A stretch of 64,000 nucleotides of DNA from Amphirosellinia nigrospora (Eukaryota; Ascomycota; Sordariomycetes; Xylariales; Xylariaceae), in the NCBI GenBank assembly GCA_004123355.1, contig SCHM01000003.1, forward strand, positions 3,987,058 to 4,051,057. Direction: 5' to 3'. The first letter of the stretch is position 1, and the number at the start of each line of letters is the position of its first letter. The notes under the pieces were generated by a model. That model made no database searches and was not told the DNA's origin. It saw only the letters and a program-made list of their open reading frames with translations. The position numbers were made by a program, and so were the translations under genes. Of the stretch, positions 13,101 to 25,593 are shown piece by piece.

Positions 13101-13533
13101 GTCGGCAATAGCAGCGGGTGTCGGATCATAGAGTGTCAAGCTCTTGACGCCAGCAAGAGCGATGTTCTTGGCGATCTCGACTCCAAGACCCTTCAGACCA
13201 ACGATGAGGACATTGGAGGCACCCATGCGTTTCATGGCCTCATGACCCAAAACGTAAAGCTGTCGACTGTAGAGGGACTCGTCGATTTCAGCCGTGTCCG
13301 AGACGACCGAGTCGTCGACTTGGAGCCGAGTGACGAGATCAACTTCGCCGCCCGAAGCCATCTTGCTGTCCTACGTATAACGAAACGGATTAGAAGCCGA
13401 ACTTTTGATGAACGGATAGATAGATAGCGGGTGTGGCAATGGAAGCACACGAGGCGCGAGAGGGTCGAGCGAGATCTGACAGGCGATGCTGAAAAGTAGC
13501 ACGTAGCATGCATGACTGGTGACTTACGGTCAT
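10107..13533 (-). CDS. UBA1: ubiquitin-activating enzyme E1
   Basis: ATP-dependent E1 that adenylates ubiquitin and loads it onto its own cysteine before passing it to E2 enzymes. Four exons: 13533-13528 (ATG ACC only), 13370-12982, 12904-10909 and 10844-10107. The first intron joins MT to DSKMASGGE; an in-frame ATG at 13361 is an alternative start. The first Rossmann repeat is seen as [17 protein letters not shown] and [17 protein letters not shown]. The second, ATP-binding repeat reads [15 protein letters not shown], then [17 protein letters not shown]. The catalytic cysteine is in [21 protein letters not shown]-type sequence (near 11455). The C-terminal ubiquitin-fold domain ends in VPYIRVTR. 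About 1,035 residues, full length, with no frame breaks. Confidence 0.98.
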
Positions 13534-15098
13534 GGTTCTCTTTGGGGAGAAGGGGAGACCTCCGTTAGAGAGTTTGCGCTTCCCCAGCTTGTCCCGTCCG
13601 TCCGCGTCGGAAGGAATCTTGGCGGTGTCTCGTGGGATCGCTGATAGAGATGGATAGATGTTCTGACGTATTGACGAGGAAGTGAGGTGAAGTGAAATAG
13701 TGCAATGTAGTGTAATATGGTGGCGTGGTCAAGTTGATGGTTGATGGTTGATGAGTGTTGTGGATCGGAAGTGTTCTCTAGTTTGAGATAGGAAACACAA
13801 CCCCACCAACAGACGACCTAGAAACTAGAAACGCAGCTGTAGAAGTCGCGGCCTGCAGTTGCTTTTCTGAACTGTATGTCTAGTGCAAGGTACCTATGAC
13901 GTATCCCTTTAGCTAGATGCTATATATGGCAGAGCTTGGGACAGCGGGACAGAAAGGCCAGCTTTATACAACAACTTGAAGTAACAGATAGAAGATAGAG
14001 CGCCCGGTGCCTAATTTTCGAAGAAGGAGAGCTGTCTTACTAGCTACCTAGGTCAGGATGTTTATTGTTCACCAAGTGCATTAGGTACCTGAAGTGTCGC
14101 ATTGACTGGATTTCTCAGCAAATCATGCCGCTTGTTCCTGGGCGAGCTACAGGACATGATGGCGGGGTAGGTAGGTAGGTACCTGCCCACGCCAGACAAC
14201 TCAGGGGCCCGCTATTTTCCATATACGACTAGTACACAAGTCACCTAGTCATTGGAGGATGGTGGCCAGATGGTGGCGGTGTTGTGAGTCAGTCCTATCA
14301 GCTGTCAACATTACCTTCCATCTGTTTCGCTCTCCATCCGCCAATCTCATCGGTACCTATGTAGCCTCCTATGGCTCAGACTGAGTTATGTAAACATCTC
14401 ACCAATAGCCTCAACACATATGCGTAGCACATTTGTAAAACCTTTGTTTCTCGTACGAACTTATTTCATTAAAGTCTTGGTCCATCTTCATCTTCATTTC
14501 GCATTCCATCCGCCTAGGGATCATCATTAATCTAAGAGCCATCCATCATTCACCCAATTAGCCCACCATCAACTTACAAGAACCCCTATTAGTCCTATCA
14601 CTTTTTCTAGTCAGCCTCCCATCCCACACACACACACATACCATTGTGAGACCACTATAGGCATGTGTACCCAACGGATCTGTAACGGGAGCCCCGGTCT
14701 GAGACCTTTCACACCAGGTGCGGATGAGACTTTGTCACCCTTTCCCCATTAGCTCATCATGTCATGATGACTGTTTCGCATCACCATATTTCTGCATTAA
14801 AAGGAGTGTCTTGGTGCCCCTGGGTATCATATCATTAAAGTCCGTCCTAATCCAAGTATAACTCCTCTATATGGTGCCGCATAAATGCGGTTAATGAACG
14901 TGTAGAGCCGTCACGCATTGGCCTCATGTTATTTAATTCCCAAAATAGCCCAAAAATTATTAATCGAAGGAGTGAATGTTGAAGAGACTGCACATATGTA
15001 TAAACGTGACTTGTGTAAAGCGTAAAGGATAGACGAGAATTATTAGACGGGTATTGCACAGATACCCGGCTTCGAACATTCATGGTATATGGACTGGC
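13534..15098. other. intergenic region with UBA1 promoter
   Basis: About 1.6 kb with no recognisable gene. It holds TGATGGT repeats (about 13733-13755), several GGTACC-type motifs (near 13889, 14084, 14166-14183 and 14352), and a perfect 17-bp palindrome with a 1-base centre (14754-14770). The first few hundred bases should contain the UBA1 promoter. Confidence 0.6.
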
Positions 15099-17564
15099 TT
15101 AGAATAAGAAAAATAGGGGAAGAAGAGTAAAGAATAGGGATCCAGCACCCGATGCGATGCTTCTGCGTAACACGGCGGACGCGCCAGCAGTTACTACCCC
15201 GGTCGGAGTGGTGGAGGTGCTTGACGACGAAGGTGTAGCCGGTGTTGTGAGATTACCCGTCGGTGTCACTGTCGCCGGGGGACTGGTTGTGGGTGGACTA
15301 GTTGCAGGTGAGCTGGTTGCAGGTGGACTAGTTACGGGCGAGGAGCTCGATTCCGTGGGGCCCGTAGGCTCGGAGGTGCTGCCCTGCTCTGAAGTGGACG
15401 GGGAGGACGACGATCCCGTCGCGCTCGTAGAGCTGGTGGAATTTGTAGCACCAGTGGAACCCGTAGGTTCGGAAGTAGTGCCTGGTGTAGAAATAGTCGG
15501 CGGTGACGTTGTCGATTCCGTAGACGATTCCGTAGTGCCTTGTGTAGAAGTAGTCGGCGATGACGTTGTTAGTTAGTTTGTCCGACGATCCCGTGTGTTC
15601 CGACGAGATGGACACGGGGGTTGTTGGTCCTGGCGTTTCACCTGGTATTGTTGTCCCACTTTCTGAGGTGGTTACTTGACCCTGACCGCCACCACCACCA
15701 CCAGAAGTGACAGGATGCCACCACAATAGTCGATCCATTGACTGAAGGTTGGGACAAGGTAATCTCTCGTCGTCGCCTGCGCGTCCTTCACGTGGCTGTT
15801 GATGCACCTATTGCATCCGTCGTAATAAAAGTAAAAGTCGGAGTCGGGATCACAAAGGGCTGGAGATTTCCCTACACTCTGGGCCTCCAGAGCGGCGTTA
15901 TTGCAGGTGTCAAAACAAACGGGCGGTGCTGTAGGCCCCCGTTTTGAGAGCACAGCGGACCTCCTACCAACGGGGTAGCTTGGCTTTGAGGTGGGAACTG
16001 TTGCTGTACTTGTCGAAGACGGGGGGTACGCAGTGAGGTCCGTTTGGGAACCCCAGTTGCCAGTAGTTATGGTCGTGCCATATTCCGGGATAAGATGGAT
16101 CGCGAAGATATCGTCACTCAAGCCAAACGCAGCGGGGTCAAGGTTATAATACCCTTCGGTAGGGGGATAATACCTCGTACTATTCTCAGGCCATCTAACA
16201 TTTGGATAGAGAGGGGAATCAATACACCAAGTGGCATCCTCACAGACATATGACTTATCGGGCAGATCTGCATAAACATTACAGCCGCCCGGTTTTGGTT
16301 TGCTGCAAACCTTTCCAGGAGAGCAACCCCACGTCAAGTCTGACTTAGGATTATAAGTGCCACTTGTACCCGGAGTATTCGTTGGTATGGGGCATGTGCT
16401 CACGGATGTGATAAACGATGTAGCTGTTGTTGTGACAATAACCGGAGGAAGTGTCGTGATAACTGGTGGCAGTGTTATTGTCGTTGGCAAGACGGTCGTG
16501 ATTTCTTGCGTGGTTGTGAAGTAGTGGTGCTCGTTACAGAGTCCGTGATTGAGATTTCTGAGACTGTAACGAATGTAGTTGTTGTGATCAAGGTTACGAG
16601 TGATGTAGTCACCTGAGTGGTCGTCAAGGTAGCAGTATCTGTAGTTGGCGATATCGACACAGCTGTCGTAGTAGTGGTTGCAGTATCTGTAACCGTGTCC
16701 GTAATTATCTGCGTTACATTCAACGTAACTATGATGTTGGTCGTGTAGGTGGTTGTAAGGTAGTCTGTAGTTGTTGATGTGTGGTCGATTATGATTGTTG
16801 TGGGCACACTTGTAGTTTCGGTTATTACGGAAGTTGTTGTTGTAGGAATCACCGTGGTATAAGTTGTTGTCTCGGTTGTTTCCTCGGTGGTTGGGATCAT
16901 CGTAGTATAAGTTGTTATCTCAGTTGTCCTTTCAGTCACTGTATCAGTAACAGTGATGTTGTGATCAATCGTCTTAGTAGTTGGCTTGGTCACCGTATCG
17001 GTGAGAGTAGTTGGAACTTCCTCGGTTACTGTATCAGTAACAGTGATGTTGTGATCAATCGTCTTAGTAGTTGGCTTGGTCACCGTTGTCGTTTTTGTTA
17101 TCCACTTAGTGACTGTGACGCACACTGTTTCCGGATAGTCATACCAGCCTGTAGAGCATGATGTGGAATAGGTAGGGTATGACTAAGGCCAGGTCAGTTT
17201 AAGGTGTGATCCCGTAGTGATTATTTTAGACATACCCAATACGCGATGTCGCTAATGACCTTGGTGACTTCTTGTGTTGCAGTCTCCTCGGTAATTGAAG
17301 CTGTGTCACCCTCCACCACGGTTTGCACAAAGCTGTTGTAGAAAGATTGGAAAACAGTAATAGTGCCACTAAACCTAGGATGAGCATCTACTCTCGATAT
17401 AAGCTACCGGCCCAGAAACTTACTAGCTAGTTATTGTTTCGGTTTCAGTCTCGGTCACGGTATACGGCTCGGGAGCGTAGCATTGATTCGTGTCATTGCC
17501 AGCTGCATGTGCTAGAGATGCAAATGCGAATGCCCCCGGCCGAAAGCCAATGCGCGATGACCAT
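15099..17564 (-). CDS. Ser/Thr-rich GPI-anchored cell wall protein with internal repeats
   Basis: Predicted secreted, GPI-anchored surface protein. The start at 17564 opens a hydrophobic signal peptide (MVIAHWLSAG, then an Ala/Phe-rich core). The extreme C-terminus (about 15100-15185) is a hydrophobic tail after a small-residue site, typical of GPI attachment. Between them lies a Thr/Ser/Val-rich stalk with TVTDTVT and TTT motifs, including a 59-bp sequence repeated exactly at 16938-16996 and 17028-17086. A cysteine-containing globular part (about 15750-16400) has WGCSPGKVC, C-N-V-Y and WCIDSPLYPNVRW, which look like a fungal disulphide domain of unknown function. Introns near 17182-17236 and 17366-17424 fit GT-AG. 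Frame shifts near 17538, 16500, 15715 and 15570 break the reading. I do not recognise a specific family; adhesion or wall structure is an inference from composition. Confidence 0.75.
16938..17086 (-). repeat. in-frame repeat inside wall-protein gene
   Basis: Two identical 59-bp copies (16938-16996 and 17028-17086) start exactly 90 bp apart, so the protein repeat is 30 residues. The linking 31 bp also encodes Thr/Val-rich sequence. Such units can expand or contract by slippage without breaking the frame. Confidence 0.95.
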
Positions 17565-18354
17565 TGTCAAGTGATTGAGAGCCCAGCCGAAAGCGTGAGG
17601 TCTGACTTCTAAGTTTTCTAAAGCGAAGGTAGAGGGTTGGTTGGAGAGCGTTTTCAGCGAACGGTTTCGCAAGATCTCAGTGCTATGTACGAGGAGCAAG
17701 ATGTTCAGTACAAATAATCTCGTTGGTGTCTTGACGGGATATACCGACAGGGACTGCTCAAGGCCCTTGCCTAGAATCCTTCGAGGCTTGTCGTGGCAAC
17801 TCAGCCGGCTCGAGAGCTCCTTTTTGTAGGTATCACTCCGAGCTTGTGGCTGAAAGTTAACGTGAGCTCGCCGATTCAATTGACGAAGCTTGTAGGCGTC
17901 TCAGAAAGTGAAAGTTATACCGACTATGACGCTTTCCCGGCAAGAAGATCCCTCAAGTTAACGAACGTGAGGACCCGAGTAGAATCTTGGGAAACGAGGG
18001 ACAAACTGGACAAGGCTGAGTATTAGAAGAAGGGAAACATGTGTGGATATACGGGCAGCTAAGCTACGGAATTCTAGCTAACCAGTCAAGGTTGCAGCTC
18101 TTAACAGAATACCCCTCCACCCACATCTCCTCAAGTTGATGGAACATCCAATCCTAGTAAGAAGAACGACCTAGCCGTGAGTAGCCCCGGTTGCTATGCG
18201 TACACACTAGTCCCATCAGCCTGCTGTAGTCTCATTTGCCGCTCCAGCTAGAGAACACAGGTGATTAGCCACTGAGTTCAACCTAACACGCTCAATACGG
18301 TCTGCCAAATAAATCTGAAGTATATGTCAGCCCAGGAGGCGTCCAAAGCTGAAT

Positions 18355-18387
18355 ACAGCTCTGAGACAGCTTTGAGATAGCTTTGAG
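18355..18387. repeat. 11-bp unit, three tandem copies
   Basis: ACAGCTCTGAG, ACAGCTTTGAG and ATAGCTTTGAG follow one another directly, with single-base differences between neighbours. Confidence 0.85.
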
Positions 18388-20108
18388 AGCAGATTCGCTC
18401 TTGACATCCAGCTAAGATTGGGGCCATCGACTGCCTTGCTTGTTAGCTACTTGCCGGGAGATTCACAACGAGATTCGAGCCGAGGGCGGGGCAATGAGTT
18501 GCTTTGGTAACACCAAGATTGAGAAATTTGGAGAACAGGTCTCTCTCTCTCGTTGTATGCGTAGTCTCTAGTCACCAGAGGGCTGCGACTTGCCATAAAC
18601 GGCAACCTACCTCGTCCAGAAGACATACGGGGCATACGAGCTGTCCGGAATACGGAAACGATGCCCTGCATAAGCTTCCCAGATGTGATAGTGAAAGCCG
18701 AGGAAGTATACGTGCATATGCGAGGCATCCAGTCTATTGAAAATAAGCATGAAGAGCAGGGGTCCAGACAACCCAAGTGGCCAACAAAGGATGCAGTGTA
18801 ACAACGGGACTGCCTGTCGTCTCTTCTAGAGCACGCATTCTTCTGTGGGCGAGTGGCGCGATTACCACATCGGCGATATACTAAATGATGACCGGGCCTG
18901 TAAGATGACACCTGAAGCCCATCAATTGTACGTCTCTTCCGAGCGAGGCGGATGAATTGGGATCAGGCCACGACTAGGAGAGGCTCGTGTGCGTTGGCAT
19001 AACCTTGTTACTACTTGCCAAGTGACCTCGTCGTATCGGATCGCCGATTATCTCTTCATTGGATTGTGTGACAGTTGAGGCATTGCCGATCCCGAGCAGA
19101 TGGAAGATATTGCCATTACAACACGGGAAAATGGACAGAGAACGGTAGATAGTCCACATAAGCTTGAATCAGGCTGGCCGTGCTCTGACAGTTTTCGTGG
19201 TGAGACGTTACTATTGCTAGTGCCAACAAAAGAAAATCTAGCCTATGGTAGGACTAGTGTAATGGGCAATCACGACAATACGACCTCACATCAAAGTGCC
19301 AAGGGCAGTTGATCTCAAGGTACTTACTTGTATTGAAGCGGGGTAGGCTGAGCCTTGGCGCTCCAAAGATCAAAATCGTCCTCCTAACTTAAGTATATCT
19401 TTTATAATAGATCCGAGTTGTTTGTTTGGATCAAGAGACCCAAGGTTTGTTGACGAGAAATGTACTTAACTTTAAGGGGTTAGAAACATCCATAGGGTAT
19501 AGAATAATAAACAGGGGCTTACGCTAGATTCTGTTAGTTCTTGTTGCCGGAACCTTTTCATTGGTCGGGGCTAGGAGGACTTACTTATGCAGCGATTCTC
19601 TATCAGATAACTCAGACAGCCTATCTTGTCTTGGGAGGATGAGCCCGAGGACATTATACCTAAGCTACGATAAAATGGCCCAATGCATTCATTCTAGAGT
19701 CGTCTCCCCAAATCAAGTACTTGTACAAGTATATTCTTCACAGCTCTGGCTCAGTAGGCAACCCCTCTCCCCTCCGCCTCCGTCAGCAGCCATGCATATA
19801 AATATCCACACACGATGCCCAACAAGAACCCCAAGCTCACCTGCAGCAGGGTTTGGGCCACCCAATGGGAGACACCGAACAGAGTTCTCTCCATGTAAGA
19901 CGTGCCAACACTGCCGTTTTGGTAGCATTATGCGATGACGGGCTTGCCTAGTCGCTCTTGGCCTTAGTATATTGCCTCCCCTCTATGTACAAGTGAGGAA
20001 CTCCCGTTGGGTCTGGATACCATGTTGCGACATGTGAGGGCCACATTGTAGTCTTAGCGTGTAAGCTACCTTCGTTGCTGTTGAGGGTAGATGCTTCCGC
20101 CTATCTAT

Positions 20109-20148
20109 GCGAGTGTAGGTCGAGCGTGGCGAGTGTAGGTCGAGCGTG
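20109..20148. repeat. exact tandem duplication of 20 bp
   Basis: GCGAGTGTAGGTCGAGCGTG occurs twice back to back without a mismatch, which implies a recent duplication. Confidence 0.9.
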
Positions 20149-20981
20149 CCGCGTGCTGTGAACCAAGTACTTCGCTCCCGACAATGACCAGATGCAGGGT
20201 TTATCACCACCTATCTTTCCTTTATAGCTGAGTGATATACCTAACGGGATATTCGAGATCTAGATCGGAGTGTACTTGATAAGGCTGAGAACAAAATATA
20301 GAGGGAAGAAACGACTGCTACAGAAGACGCTGCTGCGAACTCGGCTACCTCGATTAAGGCATCATCTGCCCTCTGCCTCTAACCGGAATAATACAGCCTT
20401 TCGCTTACTCTCGTTCTTCTCCTTCTAGGTTTATAGGTGGCGGACGAATGTGCTTCTCTTCATAGTGGTGTGGCAGCCTACCCAGCCTGCATAGATCAGC
20501 GGCTTAGACGGCCAACAGCCATCTATCTAGTTGTTATATGAACTGACAACTGATAGACTGGTTTTGGCGGTCTAGCCAATACTCAAGTCTCCCTTTAGAA
20601 GTTTTCTCCATCCTCCAAAGTATCATTGCCACTTCTTCCCTCATTAGTGCGGGGCCGCCAAGTGAAGTTCGTGAGCTTTGCCTATCCCGACGGAGGAGTC
20701 GACATAATCCGTCCTATTCTCTCCTGGGGGCTTGATGTTCCATTCATAGGCTCCTGGACGTGTTACTACTAATACGATGACTCCGGATAGTCACTGAAGT
20801 GCCATATCGAATGTTGTATGGAAATATTTTGTCCTGGTGATATTGCAGTGGTCTTCATTTGAGCTCAATGTCCAGCCTTCATTGCCCATATATGATGGAG
20901 TAATCACGTTCGCACAACACAGTCCATCTTATTAGTCAATTTACGTGTTCTATACCTACGGCGGCATACAAAACGGTATAT

Positions 20982-23760
20982 ATGTACGAGATGCATTGGT
21001 CAAGCAGAACGGTACTCGTGGCTGCGATTGGCGCTGGCATCCCATCATGGGTCAATGGTCAACAATCGGGATGGGTTGTAAACCAGGTCAACACCACAAT
21101 GTGTGCATGGAAAGCACTTCGAGGTATGCTCCCCCTGCAATCTAGTATACATTACGAATTATTCCTGTAGCCGGTTGATTGTTGACTTGCAGACAGCTGC
21201 TCAACTAAAGGATACGGCGTACCTGGACGGCGGTTTTCTCTATTGGGTACGAGGCCTTGCTGATGGCACTACAAGTCTCCCAGTACAAGATGGTAAACAG
21301 CTTCGATGCCCGAAAAATGTTCATAGAATTGTCTAATATCTACGTAGGTAACCTGCTAGGGTTCACATATACGTTGAACTTTAGCATCCCATTTGACTCC
21401 AACACCAATGTCAGCAACATCCTAAACTCAATATCTGCGACCCCTGGCGCGGCGAATAACATTAAGCCAAACTACTATGATGGAGCAATGCTTGCCAACG
21501 ACCATGAGTTTTTCCTCTATGGAGGGTTGATAAAAAAAACTGGCGCATACACTCCTCCAGATGATGATGATGTGGTTTGGTATCGAGCCTCTGACTACGG
21601 AGTACCGAAACAGGACTTTAGGCCAGGGTTTGGTAATGGCAAACTACCTGATGGTATGACTCGATACGTAACATTTGGCGGTGCTGCCAATGCTCCCTCC
21701 GAAAATAAGGCATGGTATTTCGGAGGTTCTCGATCGCCATCATGGGGACCGATTTACCAACCCGGCGGAAACGATTCTCTCAGTCCTACCAACGTTTCTA
21801 ATACCCTCATCACTCTCGACCTAAGTGAAAGCCAATCGGAGAAATGGACCAACGTTACCCTTCCTCCTGGAATCCCAAGTCGAGCGAATCCTTCCACAGT
21901 ATGGGTCCCTGTGGGGGACCAGGGAATTCTCGTAGTGTTAGGAGGTGTGGCGTACCCCGAGTACAGTAATACAGAATTTGAATCACAAAATCCAGCTCAA
22001 AGTGTAAGTTATACGCAATGATAGGAGAGTTATTATTGCTAACATATAAATAGAAAAAGGTTAGTCCTGGCTATATGATCAATATTGACATATACGACGT
22101 TGCCAGCCGCGAATGGTACCAGCAGCCGACCACCGGGACGCCCCCTCCTCAGTCGGCCATGGGTTGTGCCGTTGTCGGTACGGCTGAGGACTTATCAAGC
22201 TACAATATCTATTATTATGGTGGATTTGACGGTCTTGACGAGAACGTGAATTTCAGGGATGAGGTATGGGTCCTGTCACTACCGTCCTTCACCTGGACGA
22301 TGTTATCTCAGGGTAACGACAAGCACGCTCGTGCTGGTCATCAATGCTTAACACCTTACCCGGACCAAATGGTAACCATTGGAGGATTTCGTTCGCCCCA
22401 GGGGGCCCTATGTTATGCCTGGATGATGGCATCCTTCAAGTCTTCAACCTTACCGCAGGGGAGTGGAAGAGCTCATACGACCCTAAAAACTGGAATAAGT
22501 ATGGTGTCCCCGAGGTGATTCACAATAAAATTGGTGGCGGTTATGCTGGAGGTGCGACCGCGACCACTCCAACGCCATCCGGGTGGGCTGCGACAGAGCT
22601 CGCGAGCATTTTCGCTACAAAGTATCAGACTTCCAAAATAACGACCTACTACCCTTATAGTTCCCAAAGCCCAGGAAATGAAACGAGGGGAGGTCCGGAA
22701 CCTGGCAAAGGAGGAGGGGGCACTCCAACTTGGGTGGCCGTAGTGCTTGGCGTAGTGCTTGGCCTCGTCTTCCTCACCGCGATCGTGGTGGGTATTCTGC
22801 TGTACCGAAGGCGGAGTATCTTCCGGAAGAGAAATAGCGGAACAGAGAGTTCGAGGACTGATGAACGACACCATTATATCCGAAAATGGTTAAATTACAA
22901 CCCCGAAGGCGCCAACCATCACGACGAGCGATCCGCCAAGCCATTTTGACGGCATTCGAAGCCAAACTGATACGCCGATGCCCTCGGTAACCTACAGTGT
23001 ATCCCCAATCAAATGACCGAGATGCCTGGAAATGGACCCTCTGAACTCGATGGTAAGTAACGACTCGGATCGTTTCTCCTCCTTGCTTCAAAAGCATAGC
23101 TGACAAAAGCCAGGCACTTCTCCTCCTCTAGAGCTCGGTGGCCAAGAATTGTCGCATACACATATTCTGGCTCATTACACAAAACTCCATTCACCTTCAT
23201 CACCTCATTCAGGCTCGCCACATGCAGATCTCAAATCGCCTTCCTTCTTCACAGGCTCGGTTTCGCAGGACCAGCCAAGCAGCCTAAGCTCTTCGCAAGC
23301 CGGCATCAACTCATCGGTGGCGGCGGCGGCGATGGCACGAGAGCGGGCTGACTCGCCACCTCTCGGACGCGCCAGTCCCATACGAACGCCGAACCGCGAC
23401 ACAGTAGTTAGTGACATGAGCCGCACAAATGAGCATCACATGTCACATTTGCGTAATCTAAGCGCTGGAACCGTGAGCTCAACGTCGAACTCGGGACCCA
23501 GCCCGCCGACAACGCCGCCGGCGATGCAAATGGCGTTTGGACCGGTCAGCCCGCCGCTGCCGAGCCCGCCGGGCGCACCTGGTGACTACGAGGCCAGTGA
23601 CTATGTGAGTATGTACCAAAGCATGGAGCCAACGAGTCAACAAGGTAGCAATGCGCATACGGGTCCCGCCCGGGGCTCTGGGGCGAATAGTTCTTTGAGG
23701 TTCAGCGTATTCCGCGAGGATTCGGAGGGTCTTGGGGACAAGCCGTCGCAAACACGGTGA
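20982..23760 (+). CDS. kelch-repeat type I membrane protein with long cytoplasmic tail
   Basis: Predicted cell-surface protein. The start at 20982 (or ATG 20991) leads into a signal peptide ending near SWVNGQ. Introns: about 21125-21191 (ending ACAG, restoring LRAAQLKDTAYLDGG), about 21292-21348, and about 22003-22053. The extracellular part has kelch/galactose-oxidase-like blades: AYLDGG, FLYGG, YYYGGFDG and VTIGGF, with conserved Trp and Gly. A single transmembrane helix follows (about 22728-22802; VAVVLGVVLGLVF), then the basic stop-transfer YRRR. The cytoplasmic tail is Ser/Pro-rich (about 23150-23760). A further intron lies near 23052-23111. Frame shifts near 22402, 22953 and 23018, at G, T and A runs, interrupt the reading. 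A sensor or wall-linked role is possible but not shown. Confidence 0.8.
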
Positions 23761-24376
23761 TGGAGAAGTAATTGGTGGAATACGAGATGAGATATTTATC
23801 AGCGATACACTCTTTGTTATGATTCGAATGATTAGTTTCTTGTTAATCTTATGATATTCAATAATGGCACACAGCCTTGGCTCTCAGCGCGAACGCCCTT
23901 TTGGTTTATATAGGACATGGAGTCGGGATAAGGCGGCGCCGGAGGTATGTATGCAAAACGAAAAATATTTAGGAAATATATGAGATGAACTAATTCTGCT
24001 TTTCTTGGTGAGCTTTCTTATTTCTGTATACATGCCATATCTAGGAAGAAAGACAGTAGTAGTGAATTGCCTAGTCGCTGCATCAGAGTCGCGGTCTCAT
24101 TGCACGCCGGGGGTAGAAGTAGTGGGGCCGAAGGCGGTTAAAGCTCGGCATGCTCTGTGGCCTCTTAGCTGTCGACGTATCACGCGCTATCTATAGCATC
24201 TATCAGGCAATCACTTTATTAGCGTCTAGGCAAGTTCGCAACCTCATTCATCAGCTACAACGACAGCTCCGGGCATCACGAGTCCGCCAATTCACCCCCG
24301 CGCGAAACGTCAAGATATAGGGACGAGGTTATATAACAAGGAATACGCCTAATCGCGCACCGGACAGCTGGGAAAG
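23761..24376. other. intergenic, no gene seen
   Basis: The 3' flank of the kelch protein gene and the promoter of the Yip1-family gene. No recognisable feature. Confidence 0.5.
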
Positions 24377-25593
24377 ATGGCTGGCGCGGGCTATGATGCC
24401 GTCGTAGACGTTGATGACGAGGTGAGTTAGCCAAGCTACCTACCTACCTACGTACTCCTTTCATGCCGTTGTCGCGAGCCATGCTTTAGCTCTAGCGATC
24501 TATCTTTATATTGCGCAGCTAGGGAACCCAAGCCATCGGATGCCTCGAAGCTCTACACCCGAACTGGCGATGGAAGCTCACTCACCTCTCTCTTCCCCAG
24601 GGCGACCTCGGCCACACCGATCTGCAAGAAGACCTAGAATTCCACACGTCGACATTCACAGACGCCTCGACGACGGGCCGGAAATACACCCCCTCGTCGG
24701 CATCGGGCCTGCCTCCTCCCGCGACGGCAAGCGGCGGCTCGCGGCGGCGGCGGTACATCGAAGCGATACCTGTGGTCGCTGTCGTTCTACGCGCAATTCT
24801 TCGACGTCGACACGAGCTCCGTGCTCGCGCGCTGCTGGGCTGCCCTCTGGCCGCGCGACAACTTCCTCGACGTCCTCGAGGGGAACCCTGACCTCTACGG
24901 CCCCTTCTGGATCGCCACTACCGTCGTTCTTATTCTCTTTCTTGGCGGCACTATTAGCCAGTACCTTGCAAAGACGGGTGCCGGGCCTTTTCGCGTATGA
25001 TTTTGAGCTGTTGAGTGGTATGTGTCCTTCCCCTCTATGGCGTTTCTGGTGTGTCTAGGTACTAGGATGAAGCGAGCTACGATTCGTGCCCTCTATCCTA
25101 TTCTGGAGTCGGGACTAGCAACGAGGACTAACTCACGTCCCCCAACAGGTGCCGCGGGCCTCATCTACGGCTACACACTCGTGATTCCCATCGTGCTGTA
25201 CGGCGCGCTGCGCTACTTCGGCTCCGAATCGGCAAACCTACTCGAGTGCTGGGCGCTGTACGGCTACTCGAACCTGATCTGGATCCCCGTAGCGCTCATC
25301 TCGTGGTCACCCCTGACCATCCTAAACTGGGTCTTCGTGGCGTCGGCTGGGCTGTCTCCGTCGCCTTCCTCCTGCGCAACCTGTACCCCGTTCTCAGTGC
25401 CACCGACCGCCAAACTAGCAAGATCCTCCTCGTTCTTGTTGTCGTGCTACACATGGGCCTCGCCCTCGCTATCAAGATCCTTTTCTTTGCCGCTGGTAGC
25501 CCGGTTGCGAACAACCCGCCTGCTACCGGTGGGGCCGACAAGGATGCACCGAAAGATGACGGTGCCGGGGATGCGATGAGAATCATGTTTTAA
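24377..25593 (+). CDS. Yip1-domain Golgi/ER membrane protein (YIPF1/2-like)
   Basis: Multi-spanning membrane protein of the Yip1 family, which binds Rab GTPases and acts in ER-Golgi traffic. Exon 1 is 24377-24421 (MAGAGYDAVVDVDDE), exon 2 is 24601-25017 and exon 3 is 25149-25593, with GT-AG introns. The N-terminal half is cytosolic and Ser/Pro-rich. The Yip1 domain begins near YLWSLSFYAQFFDVDT, followed by DLYGPFWI at the first membrane span, then YDFELLSGAAGLIYGY. The later spans are hydrophobic and include LECWALYGYSNLIWIPVA. Frame shifts near 24748, 24992 and 25342, mainly at T and G runs, must be bridged for this reading. I did not assign a yeast name because several Yip proteins are similar. 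Confidence 0.87.

Larger units (their letters stand above)
17565..20981. other. 3.4-kb region without recognisable gene
   Basis: No open frame here resembles a known protein; the longest (minus strand 18447-18911) has no family motif. It contains three tandem 11-bp units (18355-18387, ACAGCTYTGAG-like) and an exact 20-bp direct duplication (20109-20128 and 20129-20148). It may hold decayed repeats, but no transposon protein is visible. Confidence 0.5.

Noticed and set aside
18447-18911. 154-codon minus-strand frame in the 3.4-kb gene-poor region
   Set aside because: No similarity to a family that I recognise and no splice-compatible neighbours.
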